Origin: Georgfuchsia toluolica
Lineage (GTDB): Bacteria > Pseudomonadota > Gammaproteobacteria > Burkholderiales > Rhodocyclaceae
NCBI RefSeq assembly: GCF_907163265.1
Contig: NZ_CAJQUM010000001.1
Location: forward strand, 1,798,001 to 1,862,000
Reading direction: 5' to 3'
DNA length: 64,000 bases
In this document: in pieces, positions 44,484-52,461 of the stretch
Numbering within the stretch: position 1 is the first letter of the stretch
Layout of the letters: every line of letters starts with the position of its first letter
The notes under the pieces: generated by a model
Database searches by the model: none
Seen by the model: the letters and a program-made list of their open reading frames with translations, nothing else
What the model was told of the DNA's origin: nothing
Translations under genes and position numbers: made by a program

Positions 44484-45260
44484 TTATCCGGGGTCGGCGT
44501 CGCGTTCGAATTGCCGGCGCACGAATTCAAGGTCGGCCGGCGTATCGACGCCGCTGGCCGGTTCCTTCCCGCATTTCACCACACAAATCGTTTCGCCATG
44601 CCACAAGGCGCGCAATTGTTCGAGCGACTCCCACTGCTCGATCGGCGCCGGCGCCAGTCTGCTGAAGCGGCGCAGGAAGCCAACCCGATAGGCATAAATG
44701 CCGACATGCCGCCATGGTGCATAGCCGGCTGGCAAAGCATCGCGCGACGCAGAAAAACCCTCGCGATGCCAGGGAATCGGGGCGCGCGAAAAATACAGGG
44801 CATGCCCCAGGGCATTGGGAACCACCTTGACCAGCGCCGGATTGAACAGATCCTTCGCCTCGGTGATCGGGTAACCGGCGGTCGCCATCGCGGCGGCGGC
44901 ATCATTAGCCAGTGCCTGCGCGACCTGGGCGACCAAGGCGGGATCGATGAGCGGCTCGTCGCCCTGCACGTTGACCACTATGTCGGCGTCGGCCCAACCC
45001 ATTTGATCGGCGACCTCGGTAATGCGGTCGGTGCCGCTGGGATGGTCGGCACGCGTCATGACCACGCTGCCACCGTGCGACATGACGGCTTCGGCAACAC
45101 GTTCGTCGTCGGTGGCGACCCAGATCTCACTGGCGCCGCTCAGCGCGGCCGCCTCCAGCACTCGCACCACCATGGGTTTGCCGCCGATATCGGCCAGCGG
45201 TTTGCCCGGCAGACGCGTCGAGGCATAACGTGCCGGAATGACGACCTTAAAACCCGTCAT
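44484..45260 (-). CDS. kdsB: CMP-KDO synthetase
   Basis: Activates KDO as CMP-KDO for the inner core of lipopolysaccharide. From the ATG at 45260 it has 258 residues. The nucleotide-binding N-terminus is [20 protein letters not shown], and [10 protein letters not shown] carries the metal-binding aspartate. The RAPIPW and HVGIYAYR blocks follow. A few codons upstream in the same frame are not conserved. Together with lpxK two genes upstream it ties this run to LPS assembly. Confidence 0.96.
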   Translation of the reverse strand: MTGFKVVIPARYASTRLPGKPLADIGGKPMVVRVLEAAALSGASEIWVATDDERVAEAVMSHGGSVVMTRADHPSGTDRITEVADQMGWADADIVVNVQGDEPLIDPALVAQVAQALANDAAAAMATAGYPITEAKDLFNPALVKVVPNALGHALYFSRAPIPWHREGFSASRDALPAGYAPWRHVGIYAYRVGFLRRFSRLAPAPIEQWESLEQLRALWHGETICVVKCGKEPASGVDTPADLEFVRRQFERDADPG

Positions 45261-45297
45261 TCGGCTTCGCCCTTGAAAAAGCAAAATCCTTTAGCCA

Positions 45298-45420
45298 TGA
45301 CCGAAGGAAATCCCCGTGGGACAGAGATCACAGAGGACACAGAGAAAAATAAAACCGGACGTATTTGTTTTGCCTTTGACTTCCTCTGTGCTCTCTGTGT
45401 CCTCTGTGGCAAAAGCTTTT
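45298..45420. repeat. Composite palindromic element between trm112 and kdsB
   Basis: One GACCGAAGGAAATCCCCGTG unit (45299-45325) is followed by ATCACAGAGGACACAGAG. The mirror arm is CTCTGTGTCCTCTGTGGC at about 45393-45410. Both repeat families also occur together at 3475-3668. Confidence 0.8.
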
Positions 45421-45431
45421 GACTTTATGGG

Positions 45432-45620
45432 TCATCTCAGTTGCTCAATCTCTTCCGCCGTCAGCTTGCGCGCTTCGTCCTCCAGCATGATCGGAATATC
45501 GTCGCGCACCGGATAGGCCAGCCGGCACGGCCGGCATATCAATTCCTGTACAGGTTTGCGATAGTCAAGCGGCCCTTTGCAGATTGGACAGACCAGAATT
45601 TCAAGCAGGCGCGCATCCAT
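45432..45620 (-). CDS. Trm112-family zinc-ribbon protein
   Basis: A 62-residue small protein starting [18 protein letters not shown], with the four zinc-ligand cysteines in CPIC and CRPC. GGAGAAAATCA precedes the ATG. The 5' end overlaps lpxK by 20 bp. YcaR/Trm112-like proteins stand between lpxK and kdsB in most proteobacteria. In other organisms Trm112 activates methyltransferases, but the bacterial role is not settled. Confidence 0.88.
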   Translation of the reverse strand: MDARLLEILVCPICKGPLDYRKPVQELICRPCRLAYPVRDDIPIMLEDEARKLTAEEIEQLR

Positions 45621-46614
45621 TGATTTTCTCCAATACAAACCGGGCGAGATCGGGCTCCAGCACGGCGTCTACAGGCAGCACCCAGATCGGGAGTTGCGTC
45701 AGGTTCAGGCATTTTACTGCATCCTTCTCAGTGGTCAGGATGGCATCAGCCTCAACCCCGAAGTCTTCGGCGCAATAGCGATGATGATCGGAAAAGACGT
45801 GCGGCACGAAGCTCAGGCCGAGCCGGGACAAATGATCGAAGAAACGCTGCGGCTCGCCGATGCCGGCAAAGGCATGCAGACGCAGGTTGCGCAATGCAGC
45901 CACATCGCATTGCCGGGTCGCATCGCCGAGCAGGGTGAAGTGCGTGCCGACGAGACTCATGCGAAACACCGGCACATCAGCGGCAATGGCGAGGCTGGCT
46001 TCGTTCAGCACACAGGCATCGACTTCGCCAAGCCGCGAAGGAGGTTCACGCAAGGGGCCAGCCGGCAGCAGCCAGCCGTTCATGAAGCCGCGCCGGTCGA
46101 TCACGGCAATTTCAAGGTCGCGCTGCAGCGCATAGTGCTGCAGTCCGTCGTCGCAAAGAATCAACTGGCACTGCGGATAGGCAACGAGCAGCGCGTGCGC
46201 CGCGGCGGCGCGATCATGACCGACAAATACCGGGACGCCGCTGCGCCGCTTCAGCAGCAAGGCCTCGTCGCCAGCATCGTCTACCGCACTATCGACGTAA
46301 ACTTCGCGCGCATCCACCGCACCCGCGCCATAGCCGCGGCTGACGATGCCGGGCCGGCAGCCCATTGCCGTCAGGCATTGCGCAAGATGCAGAATCAGTG
46401 GCGTCTTGCCCGCGCCGCCCACGCTGATGTTGCCGATGACCACCACCGGCACAGGCAGGCGCCGCGAGCTGAATATGCCGAATCTATACAGCGCCCGGCG
46501 CGCGCCGCTGAGCAGGAAGAACAGCCAGGCGAAAGGCAGCAGCAGCGCCGCAATGCCCCGCTGCAGCCAGATGCGGTGCAGGAAGGCTTCAGCGCCGGCT
46601 CTGCTGGGTCGCAA
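45601..46614 (-). CDS. lpxK: Tetraacyldisaccharide 4'-kinase
   Basis: Phosphorylates the lipid A precursor at the 4' position on the inner leaflet. Its 337 residues have an N-terminal amphipathic/hydrophobic segment (about 20-38). The P-loop is in [13 protein letters not shown], and the [15 protein letters not shown] block holds the catalytic aspartates. It overlaps exbD by 26 bp at the start and trm112 by 20 bp at the end, so the unit is tightly coupled. Confidence 0.95.
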   Translation of the reverse strand: MRPSRAGAEAFLHRIWLQRGIAALLLPFAWLFFLLSGARRALYRFGIFSSRRLPVPVVVIGNISVGGAGKTPLILHLAQCLTAMGCRPGIVSRGYGAGAVDAREVYVDSAVDDAGDEALLLKRRSGVPVFVGHDRAAAAHALLVAYPQCQLILCDDGLQHYALQRDLEIAVIDRRGFMNGWLLPAGPLREPPSRLGEVDACVLNEASLAIAADVPVFRMSLVGTHFTLLGDATRQCDVAALRNLRLHAFAGIGEPQRFFDHLSRLGLSFVPHVFSDHHRYCAEDFGVEADAILTTEKDAVKCLNLTQLPIWVLPVDAVLEPDLARFVLEKINGCAPA

Positions 46615-47014
46615 AGGAAATATGTGAAAGCCCGGCCTGCTGTGCAGCCTGCATCACATCAACGACGCTCTGGTGCGTGGTCTTGGCGTCGGCATTGATG
46701 ATCACGACCGGCTCCTTCGCGGCATTGACGGGTGCCAGACGTTTCAGCGCCACTGCAATCTGGGCCACGTCGCGGCTGCCGATGGGTGCCTTGTTGACCA
46801 GCACATCGCCGGTGGCAGTAACGATCACATTGATTTCGCTGGGCTGCTCCGGCACCAGCGACGTATCGGCGGTCGGCAGGTTGATTTCAAGACCGGAGAA
46901 CTTCGAGTAGGTCGTCGTGATCATCAGGAAAATCAGGATCACGAGCAGAACGTCGATCATCGGAATCAGATTGATCTCCGGTTCTTCGCGCTGCTGTCCT
47001 CTCCGGAAATCCAT
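46589..47014 (-). CDS. exbD: ExbD/TolR-family biopolymer transport protein
   Basis: 141 residues. A short cytoplasmic N-terminus (REEPEINLIPMIDVLLVILIF region) carries the aspartate within the single membrane helix essential for proton use. A periplasmic domain of about 90 residues follows. The ATG shares its A with the exbB stop (TGATG). A GTG codon just before would add one residue. With ExbB it forms a proton-driven motor, here probably for TonB or for an LPS/envelope function, given its placement before lpxK. TolR itself is normally with tolA/tolB, which are absent. Confidence 0.9.
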   Translation of the reverse strand: MDFRRGQQREEPEINLIPMIDVLLVILIFLMITTTYSKFSGLEINLPTADTSLVPEQPSEINVIVTATGDVLVNKAPIGSRDVAQIAVALKRLAPVNAAKEPVVIINADAKTTHQSVVDVMQAAQQAGLSHISFATQQSRR

Positions 47015-47619
47015 CACTTGCGCTCGCCGTGGATCATTTCGACCAGCTTCACCGCCTGCAACTCCATTTCCACCAGGAAGCTGTCGACCAGGGCACGGAA
47101 GTGGCGGTAGAAGATCATGCTCGGAATGGCGATGATGAGGCCGAAGCCGGTGTTGTAGAGCGCCACCGAGATGCCGTGCGCCAGCGCCTGGGGATTGTTG
47201 CCCGAAGCCGTGGGCGAACCGAAAATCTCGATCATGCCGACGACGGTGCCGAACAGGCCCATTAGCGGACTGATTGAAGCGATGGTGCCCAATGTCGTGA
47301 GAAAACGCTCCAGGTCATGGGCCGCGGCCCGCCCGGCTTCTTCGATCGCCTCCTTCATCACGTCGCGCGAATTCGTGGCATTACGAACGCCAGCGGCAAG
47401 CACGCGGCCGAGGGGTGAATGCAACTCGAGCATTTTGAGTCGCTCTTCATTGGAGCCCGATTGGCGATATTCGTTGACAACCCCGGTGAGCAAACCGGGC
47501 GGGACAATCTTGCTGCGACGCAGTGCTACAAAACGCTCAATGATCAGCGCAACCGAAATGATCGACGCCAGCAACAGAAACCAGATTGGCCAACCGGCGG
47601 CTTCAAGAATGGAGAACAC
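47014..47619 (-). CDS. exbB: ExbB/TolQ/MotA-family proton channel protein
   Basis: 201 residues from the GTG at 47619, with AGGAG seven bases upstream. The longer open frame has no homology before VFSILEAAGWP. Three membrane helices are visible (about 5-25, 105-130, 150-175). The conserved GTIASISPLMGLFGTVVGMI and ALYNTGFGLIIAIPSMIFY segments line the channel. It is first gene of exbB-exbD-lpxK-trm112-kdsB-adk-pfkA. Confidence 0.92.
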   Translation of the reverse strand: MFSILEAAGWPIWFLLLASIISVALIIERFVALRRSKIVPPGLLTGVVNEYRQSGSNEERLKMLELHSPLGRVLAAGVRNATNSRDVMKEAIEEAGRAAAHDLERFLTTLGTIASISPLMGLFGTVVGMIEIFGSPTASGNNPQALAHGISVALYNTGFGLIIAIPSMIFYRHFRALVDSFLVEMELQAVKLVEMIHGERK

Positions 47620-47945
47620 GCGCAACTCCTGGCAGCAAAGAAGCGCACACTTTAGCTCCATGTGTCTTACCGGGCAATCCCGAAAAGACTCTGCTCCATG
47701 GTTCAACTCCGTCAATCGCCACCACCCTTATCCACAAAATCTGTGGATAAGCGTGTGCATACCTCCGTGATGAGTCCCGCAATGCAGCTTCCAGACAGCG
47801 AATTCATCAATCCGGTGAAAAAAGTGGCGCACCTCAAACCCGATGCATTTCAATTGTTTAACGGAAACACCGCGTAACGGTACGGTTTCACGCGAAGGAA
47901 TCATGGACTGTGTTTCTCTTCTCCCTTCGCGTAAACTGCGGCGCC
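47620..47945. other. exbB-xseA divergent spacer
   Basis: Apart from the DnaA-box pair, this 326-base region has an inverted repeat ACGCGAAGG (47890-47898) with CCTTCGCGT (47924-47932) just before xseA. A 35-codon reading frame runs from an ATG at 47770 to TAA at 47875-47877, without a ribosome binding site. No clear -35/-10 pairs were found. Confidence 0.35.
47728..47750. promoter_or_regulatory. Pair of inverted perfect DnaA boxes
   Basis: TTATCCACA (47728-47736) and its exact reverse complement TGTGGATAA (47742-47750) are separated by AAATC. Both match the E. coli consensus DnaA box at 9/9. They lie in the divergent exbB-xseA spacer, about 110 bases from exbB and 196 from xseA. They could be a DnaA-regulated operator or titration site. 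The same 10-bp stem could also form an RNA hairpin. Confidence 0.6.
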
Positions 47946-49262
47946 ATGTCCGCTGAAATCCTTTCCGTTACCGAATTAAACCGCCGTGCGCGGCAAGCTC
48001 TTGAACGCGCGCTGCCGTTGCTATGGGTGACGGGTGAAATTTCCAACTTCGTCCGCGCTGCTTCCGGACACCTCTACTTCACGCTCAAGGATGAGGCGGC
48101 GCAGGTACGCTGTGCAATGTTCCGCTCGCGCGCCAACCTGGTGCCCTGGCAGATCGTCAATGGTCAGCAGGTGGAAGTACAGGCACTGGTATCGGTTTAT
48201 GAAGCGCGTGGCGACTTTCAGCTCAATGTCGAAGCGATGCGGCGTGGCGGGCTTGGCCGCCTCTACGAAGTCTTCGCCAAATTGCGCGCCAAGCTGGAAG
48301 GAGAAGGCCTGTTTGCCGCCGAACGCAAGCGTGCTCTGCCCGTATTCCCTCGCGCGCTCGGCATCGTTACCTCGCTGCAGGCGGCCGCCCTGCGAGACAT
48401 CGTCGCCGCATGCCGGCGCCGTGCGCCGCATCTGCCGCTAATCATCTTCCCGACGCCAGTGCAGGGCGATGGTGCTGCAGAGCAGATTGCGCAAGCCATC
48501 AACGCGGCAAGTACAACCGGCTGCTGTGATGTGCTGCTTGTCGCGCGTGGCGGCGGCAGCATCGAAGATCTCTGGCCATTCAATGAAGAAGTGGTGACCC
48601 GCGCCATCGCGGCCTGTGCCATACCGGTGATCAGCGGCGTCGGGCACGAGACCGATACCACGATCGCCGACTTCGTCGCCGATCACCGCGCCGCCACGCC
48701 GACTGCGGCGGCCGAATTGGCCACGACAGGCTGGTTTGCCGCCATGTCCGAACTCGATCAATTGCGCAATGAGTTGCAGAGGCACTTGCGGCGTCAGATC
48801 GAAGCGCGCATGCAACGCGTCGACACGCTGTCACGCCGCCTTTTGCATCCACGCCAGCGTCTTGAAAGAATCGCCATGGCGAATGCTTATTTGCGGATGC
48901 GGCTCGATGCCGCCATGCGCGGAAAACTCACCCATCACGCTGGCAATCTCGCCACGATGCAACTGCGCCTGCAGCGGCAGCGGCCAAATGTCGCGCTGGC
49001 TCATTCAACGCTCGCTGCCAGTGCACAACGTTTTGTGCAGGCACTGCATGCCTCCCTCGGACAACCTCGCCATCGTCTCGACAACGCCGCCGATGCACTC
49101 AAGCTGCTCGACCCCAATGCCACGCTGGCGCGCGGTTACTGCATCGTTCGCGATACGGAAGGCAAACTGGTGATTGACAGCGGGAAATTGCGCCCCGGCG
49201 ATGAAGTTGCGCTGCAATTCGCCAGTGGCGATGCCGACGCACAGATCATCCGCACCCGATAG
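47946..49262 (+). CDS. xseA: Exodeoxyribonuclease VII large subunit
   Basis: The nuclease subunit of the single-strand-specific exonuclease VII. Its 438 residues start MSAEILSVTELNRRARQAL. An OB-fold N-terminus (WVTGEISNFVRAASGHLYF) is followed by the catalytic core with ARGGGSIEDLWPFN and SGVGHETDTTIADFVADHRA. A long coiled coil (about 270-390) leads to the C-terminal barrel (DPNATLARGYCIV). The start at 47946 is preferred because 12 upstream codons in frame have no homology. xseB is not adjacent. Confidence 0.96.
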   Translation: MSAEILSVTELNRRARQALERALPLLWVTGEISNFVRAASGHLYFTLKDEAAQVRCAMFRSRANLVPWQIVNGQQVEVQALVSVYEARGDFQLNVEAMRRGGLGRLYEVFAKLRAKLEGEGLFAAERKRALPVFPRALGIVTSLQAAALRDIVAACRRRAPHLPLIIFPTPVQGDGAAEQIAQAINAASTTGCCDVLLVARGGGSIEDLWPFNEEVVTRAIAACAIPVISGVGHETDTTIADFVADHRAATPTAAAELATTGWFAAMSELDQLRNELQRHLRRQIEARMQRVDTLSRRLLHPRQRLERIAMANAYLRMRLDAAMRGKLTHHAGNLATMQLRLQRQRPNVALAHSTLAASAQRFVQALHASLGQPRHRLDNAADALKLLDPNATLARGYCIVRDTEGKLVIDSGKLRPGDEVALQFASGDADAQIIRTR

Positions 49263-49284
49263 CTTTTCTCTATACCCTTAATGG

Positions 49285-49313
49285 TTGTATTGATTCGATT
49301 GCAGTCCTACACT
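49285..49313 (+). promoter_or_regulatory. Candidate sodB promoter
   Basis: TTGTAT (49285-49290) and TACACT (49308-49313) have a 17-base spacer and lie 47 bases upstream of the sodB ATG. Both hexamers are only partial matches. Confidence 0.4.
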
Positions 49314-49359
49314 GGAATATCGGTTCTTTATCCCTTCAACCATTCGGACAGGAAATAAC

Positions 49360-49947
49360 ATGACCTTTACGCTCCCCTCCCTTCCCTACGCCAAGGATGC
49401 CCTGGTTCCACACATGTCCGCGGAAACCTTCGAATACCACTATGGCAAGCACCATCAAGCCTATGTCACCAACCTGAACAATCTGCTGCCTGGCACCGAA
49501 TACGAAAAGTTGTCGCTGGAAGAAATTATCGCCAAGGCGCCGGCTGGCGGCATATTCAATAATGCTGCTCAGGTTTGGAATCACACCTTTTTCTGGAACT
49601 GTCTGAAGCCCAATGGCGGCGGCGCTCCGAACGGCGCACTGGCGGATGCGATCAACAAGAAATGGGGGTCCTTCGACGAGTTCAAGAAGGCTTTCCAGAC
49701 TTCTGCCGTTGGCAATTTCGGCTCTGGTTGGACCTGGCTGGTAAAGAAGACTGACGGTTCGGTAGACATCGCCAATACCGGCAACGCAGGAAATCCGCTC
49801 AAGAGCGGCGAAGGCAAGCCGCTGCTGACCATCGACGTATGGGAACACGCCTACTACATCGACTACCGCAACGCCCGTCCCAAGTTCGTCGAGACCTTCC
49901 TCAATTCCCTTGTCAACTGGGATTTCGCGGCAAAGAATTTCGCCTGA
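49360..49947 (+). CDS. sodB: Iron superoxide dismutase
   Basis: Disproportionates superoxide in the cytoplasm. Its 195 residues have the metal ligands in [12 protein letters not shown] (His), WNHTFFW (His) and [11 protein letters not shown] (Asp and His). [11 protein letters not shown] and FGSGWTWL are typical of the iron type. AGGAA precedes the ATG. The transcript should end at the ATGGGCACC...GGTGCCCAT hairpin at 49990-50013, which is also part of a repeat surrounding the next gene. Confidence 0.95.
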   Translation: MTFTLPSLPYAKDALVPHMSAETFEYHYGKHHQAYVTNLNNLLPGTEYEKLSLEEIIAKAPAGGIFNNAAQVWNHTFFWNCLKPNGGGAPNGALADAINKKWGSFDEFKKAFQTSAVGNFGSGWTWLVKKTDGSVDIANTGNAGNPLKSGEGKPLLTIDVWEHAYYIDYRNARPKFVETFLNSLVNWDFAAKNFA

Positions 49948-49979
49948 AAGTTTCCCTATTATTTGGTGAGAATAAAGCC

Positions 49980-50033
49980 GTAATCGAGAATGGGCACCCC
50001 AGCGGTGCCCATTTGTCCTTATGCCCGATCTTC
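49980..50033 (+). repeat. Left arm of a 54-bp inverted repeat around the SIR2-like gene
   Basis: Identical except for one base to the reverse complement of 51342-51395. A further 15 bases, AGAATAAAGCCGTAA (49969-49983), also recur inverted at 51412-51426. There the two blocks are separated by a short extra insertion. The sodB terminator hairpin is inside the arm. Confidence 0.9.
49990..50013 (+). terminator. sodB downstream hairpin
   Basis: ATGGGCACC-CCAGC-GGTGCCCAT is followed by TTGTCCTT, a plausible terminator for sodB. An inverted copy of this whole hairpin lies at 51362-51385. Confidence 0.6.
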
Positions 50034-50141
50034 GGCCGGAGCTGACCATCAACTCAGGCCGGTTGATCAACTGCTTCCGCCCCGAAGCAGTCCATTGCCT
50101 TTCTTGAAAGCAGCCATTCAACAAAATGCTGCGCTATGGTC

Positions 50142-51164
50142 TCAGCGGCGCAGGTGCATGCTGTAGCGGCTGAATAGGTCTGAGCAGGTTGTGGCAAAAT
50201 TAATGCCGACATGTTTTGCGCCCCGGAATAAGACCCCGATGTCGTCTTTGATCATGCTCTTGTTCTCATCAGATATGCCAGCAGTTGTTGCATACACCCG
50301 TTTCACCACGGGTTGTCCAAGACCATCCGACATGATGCGCATATTGTTAGGGTGGAAGGCCGTGCCCAAGAACACCGAAATCTCGGATTCCGCTACTGCA
50401 TTCTTCATCGCATTCAGTGAATCAGTATCCGTGACCTCCTCGGTGTAAGTCCTGAGGTTTGATAAGGTCGAGTGAAGATGTGGGATGGCGGACGATCCAA
50501 ATGGAACTGTCATCTCGCCGGGCTTATCAAAATACTGACCTACTATGCCATAAGGATGAATTATCTTCAAGCCTGTAACCACTTCGGCGGCCTCTTGCTT
50601 CTCGATTGAATAGCGCGCCATCAGGGCGTGCAACATGAAATGTTCGATACAGCGGTCGTAATTGAAGCAGATTACGGCAACGTTATTAAAAACCGTCTTA
50701 ACTTCGGTGCGCGAGACACCCTGCGTAAGTAGTTCGATAAACGGCATGTACCACGTTTTTTGCAGTGAGCCGAAATTGATGGTGTCACTAATGTTTTCCA
50801 TTTTGAAGAACAGATGACTAGATTTTTCGGCCTCAAGAATGGATCTGGCAATGGCTATCTTCCCGCACGTTGCCACGTCCGGATCGTCCTGATGGGTATC
50901 AATGAAGTCATCTATGGAACCAGCCAGCCCGACACCATCACTAATTTTCCAGCAGGCATGGAGGTAGCGATTTAGGCTTTGCCCAAACTCTTGGCGCATA
51001 AAACTAGCGATCTGTGTATCACCGCTTCTAATCTTAGATCCGAAGTCATCAAACTTGATATTCAGCTTGTCGGAGATGATCTTCTTCAACTGTTCCCCCA
51101 CGGGCAGTTTGACTTCAGCGCTGGCGCCAGCCCCTACGATGAATACAGTCTTTGACTTGATCAC
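50142..51164 (-). CDS. SIR2-like domain protein, candidate defence effector
   Basis: 340 residues, visibly AT-richer than its neighbours. The N-terminus has the nucleotide-loop signature VFIVGAGASAEVKLPVG (GAGAS at residues 11-15). CFNYDRCIEHF (167-170 FNYD) stands where SIR2 folds have the TxNYDxLLE motif. HPYG (203-206) replaces the usual HG, and FLGTAFHPNN (265-274) resembles the GYS/D-type strand. These are the marks of the SIR2-like/STALD group found in NAD-depleting antiphage systems. No second domain or partner gene is visible. The start is a GTG at 51164, overlapping the stop of a ten-codon leader frame. No experimental family assignment is possible here. Confidence 0.6.
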   Translation of the reverse strand: MIKSKTVFIVGAGASAEVKLPVGEQLKKIISDKLNIKFDDFGSKIRSGDTQIASFMRQEFGQSLNRYLHACWKISDGVGLAGSIDDFIDTHQDDPDVATCGKIAIARSILEAEKSSHLFFKMENISDTINFGSLQKTWYMPFIELLTQGVSRTEVKTVFNNVAVICFNYDRCIEHFMLHALMARYSIEKQEAAEVVTGLKIIHPYGIVGQYFDKPGEMTVPFGSSAIPHLHSTLSNLRTYTEEVTDTDSLNAMKNAVAESEISVFLGTAFHPNNMRIMSDGLGQPVVKRVYATTAGISDENKSMIKDDIGVLFRGAKHVGINFATTCSDLFSRYSMHLRR

Positions 51165-51193
51165 CTTGTTTGCTTTTCAAAGCAGGAGTTCAT
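51161..51193 (-). CDS. Ten-residue leader peptide, possible
   Basis: ATG at 51193 with AAGGA about nine bases upstream encodes MNSCFEKQTR and stops in TGA, overlapping the GTG of the SIR2-like gene as GTGA. The SIR2-like start has no good ribosome site of its own, so translational coupling is plausible. It is too short to confirm. Confidence 0.3.
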   Translation of the reverse strand: MNSCFEKQTR

Positions 51194-51582
51194 GGGTTTT
51201 AATCCTTTATAAAAAGCAAAAGAAAGGCGTATAGCATACGCCTGCCAGTCCCGACTGTCTGCTTTCCGACCACTTCTTCAACGGCAGTTTCTGGCCGGTT
51301 GCTGTCATTGTATCGTATCGTCATCTTCGGCCGCTCTGGCTGAAGATCGGGCATAAGGACAAATGGGCACCGCTGGGGTGCCCGTTCTCGATTACGACTT
51401 CATTCCTGCTGTTACGGCTTTATTCTTGTGAAAGAATCACACACCCAAGGCCCCGCTTCGTGCGAGGTTTTCGTTTCAAGTCCTTCCTTCCGCTATTGCC
51501 CTGGATAACTATAATGACTAGGTAAGTCGCAGTTGATGCTCCGCATGCTATCCATCGCCGCAACAGGACAAGGAGAATGCTC
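51194..51582. other. Spacer upstream of the SIR2-like gene
   Basis: Besides the right repeat arm it holds a hairpin GGCGTAT-AGC-ATACGCC at about 51227-51243 and a terminator-like CCCCGC-TTCGT-GCGAGG followed by TTTTCGTTT at about 51450-51475. On the plus strand TATAAT stands at 51510-51515, a possible -10 for the peptide/PuuD-like operon. The stretch at 51245-51340 looks like degraded non-coding sequence. Confidence 0.4.
51342..51395 (-). repeat. Right arm of the 54-bp inverted repeat
   Basis: The reverse complement matches 49980-50033 at 53 of 54 bases and contains the same GGGCACC...GGTGCCC hairpin. With the outer 15-base blocks the repeat delimits 49969-51426. Confidence 0.9.
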
Positions 51583-51678
51583 ATGCAAAACCCACTCGAT
51601 TCCCTTACTGGAACAGTCATTGCAGGTCTGGTTCTGACCGCCGCGCTTTATTTCGTTGTCAACATCCTTTTAGCCTAA
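51583..51678 (+). CDS. 31-residue single-span membrane peptide
   Basis: ATG at 51583 with AAGGAG six bases upstream encodes a 31-residue peptide beginning MQNPLDSLTG. Residues about 11-31 are hydrophobic (TVIAGLVLTAALYFVVNIL), forming one membrane helix. Its stop TAA leads straight into AAGGAG, the ribosome site of the PuuD-like gene 11 bases further on. The position, strong ribosome site and helix suggest a small subunit of that membrane protein. It is below usual gene-finding cutoffs. Function unknown. Confidence 0.65.
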   Translation: MQNPLDSLTGTVIAGLVLTAALYFVVNILLA

Positions 51679-51689
51679 GGAGAATGGCT

Positions 51690-52201
51690 ATGGAATTCAT
51701 CACGCTGGGATTGGGCCGCTGGCTTCATATCATGGCAGGCGTAATGTGGGTCGGCCTGCTCTATTACTTCAACTTTGTGCAGGTCGCCGCTCTGGCCGCG
51801 GCGGGCAAGGATAATCCACCCACCGGCACCGGCATCACCAAGCATGTCGCGCCACGCGCCCTGCTCTACTTCCGTTGGTCCGCCGTGGTCACCTGGCTGG
51901 CTGGCGCGATGATCCTTGGTGCCGCACTGCCCAAGGTGTTCGCCTTTCAGGGGGGCCGGGGCTGTATCCGATCGGCATCGGCGCCTGGCTTGGCACCATC
52001 ATGTTGTTCAATGTATGGGTACTGATCTGGCCCAACCAGAAGAAGATACTCGGCTTCGTCAGCGCTACCGATGAAGAGAAGACCAGGGCGCGACGGATCG
52101 CTTTTCTCACCTCGCGCGTCAACACGATGTTGTCCATGCCGCTGCTATTCATGATGGTGGCCAGCCACGGCGTCTTCCGCGGCGCCGGCATCTTCGGCTA
52201 A
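51690..52201 (+). pseudogene. PuuD-like four-helix membrane protein, interrupted by a -1 frameshift
   Basis: The first frame (51690 to about 51956) encodes MEFITLGLGRWLHIMAGVMW and a second helix (YFRWSAVVTWLAGAMILG). The second frame, from about 51956 to the TAA at 52199-52201, encodes YPIGIGAWLGTIMLFNVWVL and a fourth helix near LSMPLLFMMVASHG. Joined, they make a protein of about 170 residues like the urate-hydroxylase PuuD membrane family, whose helix histidine (LHIMAG) is present. The break is at CAG-GGG-GGC-CGG (51948-51959). A missing G in the run, a sequencing error, or a programmed -1 shift on G-GGG-GGC would each explain it. Confidence 0.65.
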
Positions 52202-52229
52202 ACAGAAACCCGCCGGATTCTGTTCCTGC

Positions 52230-52263
52230 AAAAGCCCTTGCCTCACAGCAAGGGCTTTTTTAG
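52230..52263 (+). terminator. Terminator after the PuuD-like gene
   Basis: AAAAGCCCTTGC-CTCACA-GCAAGGGCTTTTTT is a strong intrinsic terminator. In the following 200 bases to relA, the minus strand stays open in the relA frame for about 60 codons after the relA stop. That stretch has no start codon or known homology, so nothing else is claimed there. Confidence 0.9.
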
Positions 52264-52461
52264 TCCACATATTTATGGCTATCGCACTGTCGTGGCGTCG
52301 GCGCCAAGCGGTGAGCAAAACCATATTTTGTTGCCCGCGCCGTCAACAAAGCCACCGTCATAAATTCCGCCATCGGGATAGGGCTGCACCGGATTGCTGA
52401 CGGGACGCCGCGTGCCGCCAATTCGTGCTCTGTGTCGGCGGCAAGCCGCGTCAGGAAACTT

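Noticed and set aside
47770-47877. 35-codon frame before xseA
   Set aside because: No ribosome site and no recognisable homology. It could be chance, but is worth a conservation check.
51420-51620. 66-codon minus-strand frame over the small membrane peptide
   Set aside because: It overlaps the plus-strand peptide, which has a strong ribosome site and sensible topology, and it has none itself.
52265-52461. About 60 open codons after the relA stop in the relA frame on the minus strand
   Set aside because: No start codon and no known domain. The RelA ACT domain is already complete before the stop, so neither read-through nor a gene is supported.
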